Assembly: GCF_020748465.1 (NCBI RefSeq)
Contig: NZ_JAHZMP010000002.1
Span: 186,001-250,000, forward strand
DNA from: Terrisporobacter mayombei
GTDB lineage: Bacteria; Bacillota; Clostridia; Peptostreptococcales; Peptostreptococcaceae
DNA: 64,000 bases
Reading direction: 5' to 3'
Part shown: positions 44,087 to 51,545 of the stretch, piece by piece
How positions within the stretch are numbered: the stretch's first letter is position 1
Layout: each line of letters opens with the position of its first letter
Position numbers and translations under genes: made by a program
The notes under the pieces: model-generated
The model's database searches: none
What the model was told of the DNA's origin: nothing
The model's input: the letters and a program-made list of their open reading frames with translations, nothing else

Positions 44087-44277
44087 ATATAATTCCCCCT
44101 TATTTTTATTTTCTCTAAGTAATAACACATATTTCATATTATGACTCAAATATTTATTATGTTCCTATTTTAGATTTTGTAAATAATATTGTTATTTTTC
44201 AGAACTGTTTTAGGTTCTTATGTATATATTATATAGACACTAAATTTTTTATACTAAAGGGGTTGAGATATTAAATT

Positions 44278-44769
44278 ATGAATTGGTTTGATGAATATTC
44301 AAGAATGTGTAATAGTAATTCATGTAATATGCCTTGTGAGGATTATATGTTTACAGGGCAAACTATGGATGGACAGATGATGGATGGAGTAAATCCTATG
44401 CATATGCCTGGACAGATGATGGATGGAGCAAATCCTACGTGTATGCCTGGACAGATGATGTGGGGGCCTATGCCTATGCCTGGACAAATGATGTGGGGCT
44501 CAAATCCTATGCCTATGCCTGGACAAATGATGGGAGGCTCAGATCCTATGCCTGGACAAATGATGGGAGGTTCAGATCCTGTGTTTATGCCTGGTCATAT
44601 GATGGGCGGATTTAATCCTTTCTTCCATCCATTTGGATTTTTCCCATTTGGTTTCTTCTTCCCATTCACTCATCATCACCATCACAATCGTGATTATTAT
44701 GAAAATATGGAACAATATGGTTTAAATGTATATCCATATATAAGTCCTCTCTCTCAAGGATATAATTAA
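44278..44769 (+). CDS. Met/Pro/Gly-rich repeat protein, coat-like
   Basis: 163 residues. N-terminal 30 carry three Cys; then about six imperfect repeats of 12-17 residues around MPGQMM(D/W/G)G(S/A)(D/N)P (about 30-110); then an aromatic FFHPFGFFPFGFFFPF block, five consecutive His (about 132-136) and a Tyr-rich tail. No signal peptide. Low-complexity Met, Gly, Tyr and His composition is typical of spore-surface or exosporium proteins, but no family is recognised. AAAGGGG precedes the ATG. The Met-rich and His-rich parts could bind metal. Confidence 0.7.
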   Translation: MNWFDEYSRMCNSNSCNMPCEDYMFTGQTMDGQMMDGVNPMHMPGQMMDGANPTCMPGQMMWGPMPMPGQMMWGSNPMPMPGQMMGGSDPMPGQMMGGSDPVFMPGHMMGGFNPFFHPFGFFPFGFFFPFTHHHHHNRDYYENMEQYGLNVYPYISPLSQGYN

Positions 44770-44795
44770 AACTTTACTTTTGGACATGTATTAAA

Positions 44796-44818
44796 TTTAT
44801 ATTCCAGTACTAGAAAAG
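44796..44818 (+). repeat. Fragment copied from the AraC gene 3' end
   Basis: About 23 bases (TTTATATTCCAGTA…AGAAAAG) match the end of the AraC gene at about 43575-43598, with one difference. It lies between the Met-rich gene and the repeat cassettes. Confidence 0.5.
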
Positions 44819-44845
44819 TAAAAAATAAAGGATTATTAATAAGGT

Positions 44846-44878
44846 AAACCGTATCATAAGTAAGTGATACGGTTTTTT
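44846..44878 (+). repeat. Hairpin repeat A copy
   Basis: AAACCGTATCA…TGATACGGTTT plus TTTT. Followed by AATAAAAAG(C/A)TATTGATACT, which is also found after the 45691 copy, so it marks the left end of the duplicated cassette. Confidence 0.8.
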
Positions 44879-44989
44879 AATAAAAAGCTATTGATACTAG
44901 TTATAGTATGATTTCAGATAATGTCATCTCTAAATGGGAAAAAATTATGTAAATAATACAAAGAATATGAACTATTTTGTCGAAAGATG

Positions 44990-45042
44990 TATATCTTATA
45001 TTAAGAGTTTCTATAAAAAACTCTTAATATAAGATATAGGAG
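44990..45042 (+). promoter_or_regulatory. 5'-UTR hairpin touching the ribosome site, cassette 1
   Basis: Perfect 21-bp stem (left arm 44990-45010 beginning TATATCTTATATTAAG, right arm 45018-45038) with a 7-base loop. The last stem base is the first base of AGGAG (45038-45042), so folding of the leader lies directly on the ribosome site. The conserved AATATGAACTATTTTGTC just upstream is shared with cassette 2 and probably contains the promoter. Confidence 0.7.
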
Positions 45043-45050
45043 TGGTAAAA

Positions 45051-45413
45051 ATGAGGTTTGAAAATCGTAGATGTATACGTTTTGGACAAAATGATAGAGA
45101 TAGAGAATGTAGATGCAGAAGAGACATGGACAGAGACAGAGATATAGACAGAGATATAGACAGAGATAGAGACAGAGACAGAGATAGAGAATGTAGATGC
45201 AGAAGAGACAGAGATAGAGACAGAGACAGAGATAGAGACAGAGATAGAGACAGAGACAGAGATATAGACAGAGACAGAGATATAGACAGAGACAGAGATA
45301 GAGACAGAGATAGAGATAGAGATAGAGATAGAGAATGTAGACGCAGAAGACATCATTGTTGTAGATGCAGAAGACATCATTGTTGTAGATGCAGAAGACA
45401 TCATTGTCGTTAG
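45051..45413 (+). CDS. Arg-Asp dipeptide-repeat protein with Cys/His-rich tail
   Basis: 120 residues. After MRFENRRCIRFGQ comes a run of RD (occasionally RDID) dipeptides broken by RECRCRR (about 19-97), then three units of RRHHCCRC. DNA repeats of AGAGACAGAGAT type underlie it, so length should vary by slippage. The start is ATG 45051, nine bases after AGGAG. No known domain. Highly charged, strand-forming or metal-binding surface proteins of spores have comparable composition; that role is inferred. Shares both flanks with the unrelated gene at 46056. Confidence 0.65.
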   Translation: MRFENRRCIRFGQNDRDRECRCRRDMDRDRDIDRDIDRDRDRDRDRECRCRRDRDRDRDRDRDRDRDRDRDIDRDRDIDRDRDRDRDRDRDRDRECRRRRHHCCRCRRHHCCRCRRHHCR

Positions 45414-45605
45414 ATGCAGAAGAGAGTGTTAGTAAACATGTTCATTTAGCATGTAGAAAAACTACTTGTGTTGACTATTATTTTCAGAGATTCAATTTTA
45501 TTAGTGACATTCAAGCGTCTTTAGTATAAATTCAATCAAAACAGACAAAAATTTATTGCGATTAAAAATGTAATTGTATAAAAGATAATAATTAAATTTA
45601 CGGGT

Positions 45606-45636
45606 GGTCTATAAAACAAATTTTATAGACCTCTTT
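45606..45636 (+). terminator. Cassette 1 terminator
   Basis: GGTCTATAAAA-CAAA-TTTTATAGACC then TCTTT. Cassette 2 has a compensatory base-pair change in the same stem (46603), showing selection on the structure. Confidence 0.8.
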
Positions 45637-45690
45637 ACATATATTCTATACTTTTTGCAAGTTTATAGAACGTTTAGAATAAATAACAAT

Positions 45691-45722
45691 GAACCGCATC
45701 ACAAGCAAGTGATACGGTTTTT
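45691..45722 (+). repeat. Hairpin repeat A copy
   Basis: GAACCGCATCAC…GTGATACGGTT plus TTTT, one mismatch. Left boundary of cassette 2. Confidence 0.75.
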
Positions 45723-45792
45723 TAATAAAAAGATATTGATACTGGTTATTATATAATCTTGTACTTAACATATCAATGGTCGGTTTTGAAGG

Positions 45793-45894
45793 TACGATAT
45801 GATTATTAACGAGCTAGGTTTATCTAAAGGAGCTATTTATCATCACTTTAGATCATAAGAAGAAATACTAGATGCTGTTTTAAATAATGAGTAG
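45793..45894 (+). pseudogene. TetR N-terminal remnant
   Basis: The frame IINELGLSKGAIYHHFRS-stop-EEILDAVLNNE is the helix-turn-helix core of a TetR regulator with an in-frame stop (45856-45858) where Lys is usual (SKEE). The rest of the gene is absent. It lies inside cassette 2 upstream of the promoter region and has no equivalent in cassette 1. Confidence 0.75.
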
Positions 45895-45990
45895 GAAAAG
45901 AATAATATATTTTTAGATAATGTCATATCTAAGTGAAAAATAAAAATTTTGGAAATTATACAAAAAATATGAACTATTTTGTCAAAAATG

Positions 45991-46042
45991 TATATCTTAC
46001 ATTAAGAGGTTCGATAAGGAACTCTCAATATAAAATATAGGA
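45991..46042 (+). promoter_or_regulatory. 5'-UTR hairpin, cassette 2
   Basis: Left arm 45991-46012 and right arm 46019-46039 pair over about 21 positions with three mismatches and one bulge, again ending at the GGAG ribosome site. Same position as the perfect hairpin of cassette 1. Confidence 0.6.
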
Positions 46043-46055
46043 GTGATATAAAATT

Positions 46056-46445
46056 ATGTTTAAAAGTTATAGAAGTATAGAAGATAATCATGATTGTAGA
46101 GGAGGTAGAGATATGGACTGTGATTGTAGATGCAAAAAACATGATGAATGTGAATGTAAAAAACATGAATGTGAATGTCATTGTGAATGTCATTGTGAAT
46201 GTAAAAAACATGAATGTGAATGTAAAAAACATGAATGTGAATGTAAAAAACATGAGTGTGAATGTAAAAAACATGAGTGTGAATGTCATTGTGAATGTAA
46301 AAAACATGAGTGTGAATGTAAAAAACATGAGTGTGAATGTCATTGTGAATGCAAAAAACATGAATGTGAATGCAAAAAACATGAATGTGAATGTAAAAAA
46401 CATGATGATGACGATGATTGTAGATGCAAAAAAGATCGTTGGTAA
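46056..46445 (+). CDS. Cys/His/Glu/Lys-repeat protein
   Basis: 129 residues. MFKSYRSIEDNHDCRGGRDMDCDCRCKK, then about twelve units of KKHECEC or HCEC (about 27-115), ending KKHDDDDDCRCKKDRW. About a quarter of residues are Cys and many His, giving dense potential metal or disulfide sites. GGAG lies before the ATG. Other frames of this repeat also look open on both strands, but this one has the ribosome site, the non-repetitive ends and the conserved flanks. Probably a cross-linked surface protein; function unknown. Confidence 0.65.
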   Translation: MFKSYRSIEDNHDCRGGRDMDCDCRCKKHDECECKKHECECHCECHCECKKHECECKKHECECKKHECECKKHECECHCECKKHECECKKHECECHCECKKHECECKKHECECKKHDDDDDCRCKKDRW

Positions 46446-46602
46446 ACATTTTCATTTAGAGTGTGGAACAACTACTTGAGTTGACGATTATCAATTTTAT
46501 TATTGACATTCAAGCGTCTTTAGTATAAATTCAATCAAAACAGCAAAAGTTTATTGTGATTAAAAATGTAATTGTATAAAAAATAATAATTAAATTTACG
46601 GA

Positions 46603-46634
46603 GGACTATAAAACAAATTTTATAGTCCTCTTTA
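46603..46634 (+). terminator. Cassette 2 terminator
   Basis: GGACTATAAAA-CAAA-TTTTATAGTCC then TCTTT; the T-A pair of cassette 1 is A-T here, a compensatory change. Confidence 0.8.
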
Positions 46635-46674
46635 CATATATTCTATATTTTTTAGAGCGTCATTAGATAATTAG

Positions 46675-46839
46675 CCTTTTGAGGTTCATAAAATACTTTT
46701 AGAAAATGATATTCTTATTATAGAAAATATGAGAAACCTACAATGCTTAAAAGACATACCTAAGTTTGAAGTTATAGCGTTTCCATTGAGTATTAGAGCA
46801 GAAGCAACACCAGCAAGGATTATAGCTAAGGTATATTAA
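46675..46839 (+). pseudogene. Cyclase-family (kynurenine-formamidase-like) C-terminal remnant
   Basis: The frame PFEVHKILLENDILIIENMRNL…FEVIAFPLSIRAEATPARIIAKVY-stop is the C-terminal third of a PF04199 cyclase (VHKxLL-x-IIIIENLxNL and the final PLxIxxxxxPxRxIA). The N-terminal metal-binding part is gone. Different from the intact gene at 3470. The remaining stretch 46840-47038 shows no gene. Confidence 0.7.
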
Positions 46840-47038
46840 TAATAACATTATAGTTATAGTCTTAGAAATTGATATAAATTACCTAAGACTATAACTATAA
46901 GTAAAAAATAGATTTAGATTAAAATTTGAAAAATCTAATATTAATCTAATATTAATCTTTCTTATATTTTAGATTAATATTCTAAAAGTATTATATAACC
47001 AAGATGAATTAAGTAATGAATTTATGGAGGTAATATAA

Positions 47039-47575
47039 ATGGAAAGAAATGAAATGATTGAAACTTTAATTGGAAAGACTAATGTAAGTCGTGAAGAGGC
47101 ACAAGAGGTGCTAGAAAAATGTAATTGGGATCTTTTAGACTCTATTATTTATTTAGAGAGAAGAGGAAAAGCAAAAAATAATGAAACCACTGCTATAATC
47201 GAAGTAAAGGAAGAAAAGCAAGAGAAAAAAGAAGACAATAAAAAGCATAATGAGAAATTTGGTGGTATTGGAGAAGTTATAGGAAGAATATTTAAGTTTG
47301 TGGGAAATACTATAAAAAAAGCAAATAATCATTTTGTTGAGGTTAGAAAAGAAGATGAAAAACCGATAAGAATATCATTAGCAATATCAATACTTTTATT
47401 AATATTCTTATCAGTGCCAAGTATAGTTTTATTAATTGCTGGATTATTATGCGGATATAAATATTCAATATCAGGTTCTAATGTTAGTTATGATGGAGTA
47501 AATAACATTTTTGAAAAGGTATCAAAATCAGCTGACACTATTAAAAAGAATTTTAAAGAAGGATACGAAAGATAA
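47039..47575 (+). CDS. DUF4342 membrane protein with UBA-like N-terminus
   Basis: 178 residues: a UBA/EF-Ts-like helical bundle (about 1-42; KTNVSREEAQEVLEKCNWDLLDSIIYLE), a charged linker, then the DUF4342 region (FGGIGEVIGRIFKFVGNTIKKANNHFVEVRK) and a transmembrane segment (about 115-140). A paralogue follows, then a two-component system. The UBA-like part resembles that of nascent-polypeptide-associated or elongation-factor proteins; the function is unknown. GGAGG precedes the ATG. Confidence 0.8.
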   Translation: MERNEMIETLIGKTNVSREEAQEVLEKCNWDLLDSIIYLERRGKAKNNETTAIIEVKEEKQEKKEDNKKHNEKFGGIGEVIGRIFKFVGNTIKKANNHFVEVRKEDEKPIRISLAISILLLIFLSVPSIVLLIAGLLCGYKYSISGSNVSYDGVNNIFEKVSKSADTIKKNFKEGYER

Positions 47576-47726
47576 TATATAGATTTAACAAAGAGGTTTT
47601 GGAAAATATTCAAGATCTCTTTATTTTTATGCTATAGAAATATTAGGGGAGATGATATAATTTAATAGTTAAGGGTAGAATTAAAATAATTGATCTTATT
47701 TATGTCATAGGTATGGAGGATTATTT

Positions 47727-48275
47727 ATGGAGAATATTAAACTTGTAGATACATTACGAGATAAAACTAATATAAGTTATGAAGAAGCTAAGAATGCTTT
47801 AGAAAATAATAATTGGGATATACTAGATGCCATGTTGTATTTAGAAGAGCATGGGAGAGTGAAAAAGCCTTCTGTTAGCATATTTTATACCAATGAATAT
47901 AAAGAAAGGTACACCAATCAGAAAGAAGTAGTTAATATTAGAGAAGATAGAGAGAAGAACAATTCTAAAAGTGAAAATAATTTTGGTGGAATTTTTGAAT
48001 CTATATGTAAAGCTATAGATACATGTAATAATATCTTCGTTGAAATAAGAAGAAGAGGTAGAGTACTTTTAAAGCTTCCACTTACCGTATTAATACTACT
48101 TTTATTCTTTGCCTTCTGGATAATCATACCTTTAATGACTGTTGGACTATTCTTTGATATAGAATTTTTAGTATTGGCTAAAAGTGTTAATACGGATAAG
48201 GTAAATAAGGTATTTAGTGAAATATCAAAGAATATCCAAATTATAAAAGAAAAACTTAAAAAGGGGTTTAATTAA
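47727..48275 (+). CDS. DUF4342 membrane protein, second copy
   Basis: 182 residues with the same order: UBA-like KTNISYEEAKNALENNNWDILDAMLYLEEHGRVKK (about 11-45), linker, FGGIFESICKAIDTCNNIFVEIRRRGR, hydrophobic helices (about 115-142) and a basic tail. Its stop overlaps the response regulator start by one base (TAATG), so it is part of the same operon. Probably an accessory or output of the two-component system; that is inference from linkage. Confidence 0.8.
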   Translation: MENIKLVDTLRDKTNISYEEAKNALENNNWDILDAMLYLEEHGRVKKPSVSIFYTNEYKERYTNQKEVVNIREDREKNNSKSENNFGGIFESICKAIDTCNNIFVEIRRRGRVLLKLPLTVLILLLFFAFWIIIPLMTVGLFFDIEFLVLAKSVNTDKVNKVFSEISKNIQIIKEKLKKGFN

Positions 48276-48955
48276 TGATTAAGATTTTAATTGTTGAAGA
48301 TGAAGAAAAAATAGCAAGATTTATAGAACTAGAGTTAATGCATGAAAGGTATAAAGTAATAAAAGCAAATAATGGTAGAACAGGTCTTGAAATTGCAGAG
48401 AGAGGAGAGGCTGATTTGGTTATTCTTGATGTTATGCTCCCTGAAATTAATGGGCTTGAAGTATTAAGAAGACTAAGAAAAAGTTCTGATGTGCCTGTTA
48501 TAATGCTTACTGCAAGAGATGCTGTTATGGATAAGGTGTCGGGACTTGATGCAGGAGCCGACGATTATATAACAAAGCCATTTGCAATAGAAGAATTACT
48601 TGCAAGAATAAGAACTGCTCTTAAAAAGAGAGTAGTTACAGTAAAAAAAGATGAAGATGTAATAAGCTGTGGTTTATTAACTTTAGATAAAATGAGATAT
48701 AAAGTAATGTATGATGGTACAGAAATTGAATTAACTAATAGAGAGTTTACTTTGCTACAAATATTAATAGAAAATAAAAATATAGTACTAACTAGAGATG
48801 TACTTATAGAAAAAGTATGTGGTTATGATTATTTTGGAGAAACAAATGTAATAGATGTTTATATAAGATATTTAAGAACAAAAATTGATGATATTTTTAA
48901 TGTTAAAATAATAACCACAGTACGTGGTGTAGGATACGTAATAAAAGATGAGTAA
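48275..48955 (+). CDS. OmpR-family response regulator
   Basis: 226 residues. Receiver with EDEEK (about 8-12), phosphorylated Asp in LVILDVMLPE (about 51), TARD and Lys in ITKPFA; winged helix (about 130-224; LTNREFTLLQILIENKNIVLTRDVLIEKV, IDVYIRYLRTKI, VRGVGYVIK). Translationally coupled to the DUF4342 gene before and overlapping the kinase by 8 bp. Confidence 0.93.
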   Translation: MIKILIVEDEEKIARFIELELMHERYKVIKANNGRTGLEIAERGEADLVILDVMLPEINGLEVLRRLRKSSDVPVIMLTARDAVMDKVSGLDAGADDYITKPFAIEELLARIRTALKKRVVTVKKDEDVISCGLLTLDKMRYKVMYDGTEIELTNREFTLLQILIENKNIVLTRDVLIEKVCGYDYFGETNVIDVYIRYLRTKIDDIFNVKIITTVRGVGYVIKDE

Positions 48956-50204
48956 GAATAATAAACCCAAAAATGTTACGTCTATTGCAATAAAGATTAA
49001 TTCTATTTCTGTAAGAGATTTATTTTTTAGATTCCTTGTAATTGATATATGTTTGATACTTATATTAGTTGGTCTTTGGTGTATTGAATCTGAAAAGAGC
49101 TTCTATGGGGAATTAGTGCAAAATGCACAAAGGTCATTTAATTTTTATCCTATAGAAACATCAAGCTATACAGTTGTTTGGAATGATGGAAAGACTATGG
49201 CTAAGGAAGCTAGCACTTTTTTATATAATCTTAGAAAAATAATTATAGTTTTAGGAATAGTAGAAGGAATATTTTTAGTAGAAAAAATAATATTTGGTAC
49301 AGCAAAAATAAGAAGGGTTTTAAAACCACTTAATGAAATAGCAGAAACAGCAAGTAGACTTAGTAATATGGATTTTGATGAGGAAAAATTCCAGAGTCTT
49401 GAGGATGCTATATCTAAAATCAGTCCTGTAACATCTGATGAAAGAATACACATCGGTGATAGTGAGCTTCAAGGGTTAGAGGATGCAATAAATAAACTTT
49501 TAGATAGAATGAGAGATTCTTATAGGCAGCAAGCAAGATTTGTTTCAGATGCATCACATGAACTTAGAACTCCTATTTCTGTAATTCAAGGCTATGCAAA
49601 TATGCTAGATCGTTGGGGGAAAAATGATGAGAGCGTATTAGAAGAATCTATTACAGCAATAAAAGCTGAATCTGAAAATATGAAAAATCTAGTTGAGCAG
49701 TTATTATTCTTGGCTAGGGGTATCAATGGAAAAACTCAGCTTAATATGACTGAATTTTTACTTAATGATATGATGAATGAAGTTTTAGAAGAATCTAAGA
49801 TGATAGATAAAAATCATATATATAGATATACTAATTCAGAAAATATAATCGCCTATGGTGATATAGGTCTACTTAAGCAGACAACTAGAATATTAATTGA
49901 AAATGCAGCTAGATATACAGATAAAGGAGAAGTTATAACACTTAGAGTAGGGATAAATGATAAAGGAGAAACTTATTTTTCTATTCAGGATAATGGAATA
50001 GGGATAGATGAAAAAGATGTACCTTATATATTTGAACGTTTCTTTAGAGCTGATACGGCAAGAGTTAGAAAAGATGGTGGAACAGGTCTTGGACTATCTA
50101 TAGCAAAATGGATTATTGATAACCATAAAGGATATTTTAGTGTTTTAAGTAGAGCGGAAATAGGCACAAGGATAATGGTATTTTTACCACAAAAGAATAA
50201 ATAG
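48948..50204 (+). CDS. Sensor histidine kinase with HAMP domain
   Basis: 418 residues. Transmembrane helix 1 (about 23-45), short extracellular loop (about 46-80), helix 2 (about 85-108), HAMP (about 115-170), H-box SDASHELRTPISVIQGYANML (phosphorylated His) and HATPase_c with N-box ILIENAARYT, DNGIGID, FERFFRAD and GGTGLGLSIAK. A standard membrane kinase for the partner regulator; the signal is unknown. Confidence 0.93.
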   Translation: MSKNNKPKNVTSIAIKINSISVRDLFFRFLVIDICLILILVGLWCIESEKSFYGELVQNAQRSFNFYPIETSSYTVVWNDGKTMAKEASTFLYNLRKIIIVLGIVEGIFLVEKIIFGTAKIRRVLKPLNEIAETASRLSNMDFDEEKFQSLEDAISKISPVTSDERIHIGDSELQGLEDAINKLLDRMRDSYRQQARFVSDASHELRTPISVIQGYANMLDRWGKNDESVLEESITAIKAESENMKNLVEQLLFLARGINGKTQLNMTEFLLNDMMNEVLEESKMIDKNHIYRYTNSENIIAYGDIGLLKQTTRILIENAARYTDKGEVITLRVGINDKGETYFSIQDNGIGIDEKDVPYIFERFFRADTARVRKDGGTGLGLSIAKWIIDNHKGYFSVLSRAEIGTRIMVFLPQKNK

Positions 50205-50599
50205 AAAGAATAATCAAAGATGTTATGAATCAGCAATACTAAAATAGTAATTAAAAAACAACTCAATGAATTATAAAATGAGAAAACTCATTTAGAATAG
50301 CTACGGACAATCGTACCATAAGTAAAGGAGATTTTTGATAGAAGGTATTTAAGGACTTACTGCTGAAGAGGTAAGTTCTTGATACATAATATTAGAAAAT
50401 TGTGAAGCTACTTATTAATATTAATATTAATTAACCTAATCTATAATCCAATATTAAGTTATTTAAACAAAAAAGCTGAAAAATAATAAAAGCTTCAATA
50501 ATCTTGCTCATTAGATTTTAGGCAAAATAGTTTAAGATCTTAAATATTATACAATTGATGTATAAAATAATCTAAAAAAATATTAAAAAAGGAGTTATT
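50205..50599. other. Gene-free stretch with degraded hairpin repeat
   Basis: Contains a worn copy of repeat A around 50300-50330 (CAATCGTACCATAAGTAAAGG) and a weak hairpin AAGGACTTAC…GTAAGTTCTT (50351-50380). Direct TATTAATATTAATATTAATT runs near 50415. No gene seen. Confidence 0.4.
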
Positions 50600-51127
50600 A
50601 TGGCTAAAGTACGAAAAATGCTTGGAAAAGCAGACTCACCATATATTCTATCTCTTATGAGATTAATAGAAACACAAAGCAAAAACACAATTGTAAAATG
50701 GTGTAATGAATATGCAAGGGAGCACATTCTACCTATTTATGAAAAAGATTATCCTAATGATTTTCGTTTAAAAAATTCACTGAGTGCAATTAATGAATAT
50801 CTAGAAGGAAACATAAAACTAACAGAAGCAAAGAAAATTATTAAGCAAGCTCAAATAGCAGCAAGAGAAGCAGAAGGAAATCCAGCATCACAAGCTGCAG
50901 CTAGGGCAATTGGAGCAACAACAGCTACAATTAATACTGTAACAAGTTCTCTAGGACTTGCATTTTACGGTAGTGCATCCATAGCGTATTCAACTGTTGG
51001 CGTTAACGAAACCCTTGAGGTTTATGATGAAATTGCAGCAAGAGAGTGCAAAAACATGGAAGATGCTTTACGCAAAGTAGCTATAACAGATGAGCCTAAT
51101 CCAGCAAAAATAAAATGGAGTTGCTAA
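50600..51127 (+). CDS. Imm5-like putative immunity protein
   Basis: 175 residues resembling the putative immunity proteins of the Imm5-like group: helical, with KWCNEYAREHILPIYEKDYP near the start, an Ala-rich middle (AAREAEGNPASQAAARAIGATTATINT, about 90-116) and the usual ending NPAKIKWSC. Such proteins neutralise a cognate polymorphic toxin. No toxin gene lies next to it, so it is an orphan immunity gene here. AAAAGGAG precedes the ATG. Confidence 0.6.
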   Translation: MAKVRKMLGKADSPYILSLMRLIETQSKNTIVKWCNEYAREHILPIYEKDYPNDFRLKNSLSAINEYLEGNIKLTEAKKIIKQAQIAAREAEGNPASQAAARAIGATTATINTVTSSLGLAFYGSASIAYSTVGVNETLEVYDEIAARECKNMEDALRKVAITDEPNPAKIKWSC

Positions 51128-51225
51128 ATATTTATAAATAAATGAAATTTTTTCTACGCCTGACAATATAATATATAAAGAGTATATTTTTCAAAGATAT
51201 ATTCATAAAAAGTGAGGCGAAAAAA

Positions 51226-51441
51226 ATGAAATATTGCAAAAGTTTAATCTTCACCTTAGTTATTAGTTTTCTAATGATAATAGGAACGAATACTGTGGTA
51301 GTACATGCAGCAGAGTCTAAACCTGTTGGCAATAACTTTATTTTTTATTTCCCTTTATTAATTATATCTGCAATGGTTTTAGGAAGCATAGTTAGTTTAG
51401 TAGAAAGAAAAGTAAGTAAAATTAAGTCTAAGACAAAGTAA
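51226..51441 (+). CDS. Small secreted/membrane protein
   Basis: 71 residues: signal peptide (basic MKYCKS, hydrophobic core, VVVHAAES with a likely AxA cleavage site at about residue 28), a short exposed part, a transmembrane helix (FIFYFPLLIISAMVLGSIVSLV) and a basic KVSKIKSKTK tail. GAGG precedes the ATG. No family recognised. Confidence 0.65.
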   Translation: MKYCKSLIFTLVISFLMIIGTNTVVVHAAESKPVGNNFIFYFPLLIISAMVLGSIVSLVERKVSKIKSKTK

Positions 51442-51492
51442 AATATAAAAAACATTACTATAATAAGTGGCGAGTTTATGAAATTGCCAACT

Positions 51493-51527
51493 AAAAGGTC
51501 ATATCAAAAAAGATATGACCTTTTATA
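51493..51527. terminator. Bidirectional terminator
   Basis: 13-bp stem AAAAGGTCATATC / GATATGACCTTTT between convergent genes. Confidence 0.85.
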
Positions 51528-51545
51528 ATATTAAAGACGTTTAGC

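Noticed and set aside
45160..45340. CRISPR-like repetitive DNA
   Set aside because: Units are 6-12 bp, contiguous, without unique spacers, and translate into a dipeptide repeat.
45024..45404. Long open frame on the minus strand opposite the Arg-Asp repeat gene (Ser/Ile/Val repeats)
   Set aside because: It arises from the same short tandem DNA repeat, has no ribosome site, and the plus frame has AGGAG, non-repetitive ends and a terminator.
45793..45894. Functional TetR regulator
   Set aside because: Only about 34 codons with an internal stop remain.
46002..46479. Three alternative open frames (two on the minus strand, one on the plus strand) over the KKHECEC gene
   Set aside because: Repeat DNA without stops keeps several frames open; only the frame from 46056 has a ribosome site and sits correctly between the conserved flanks.
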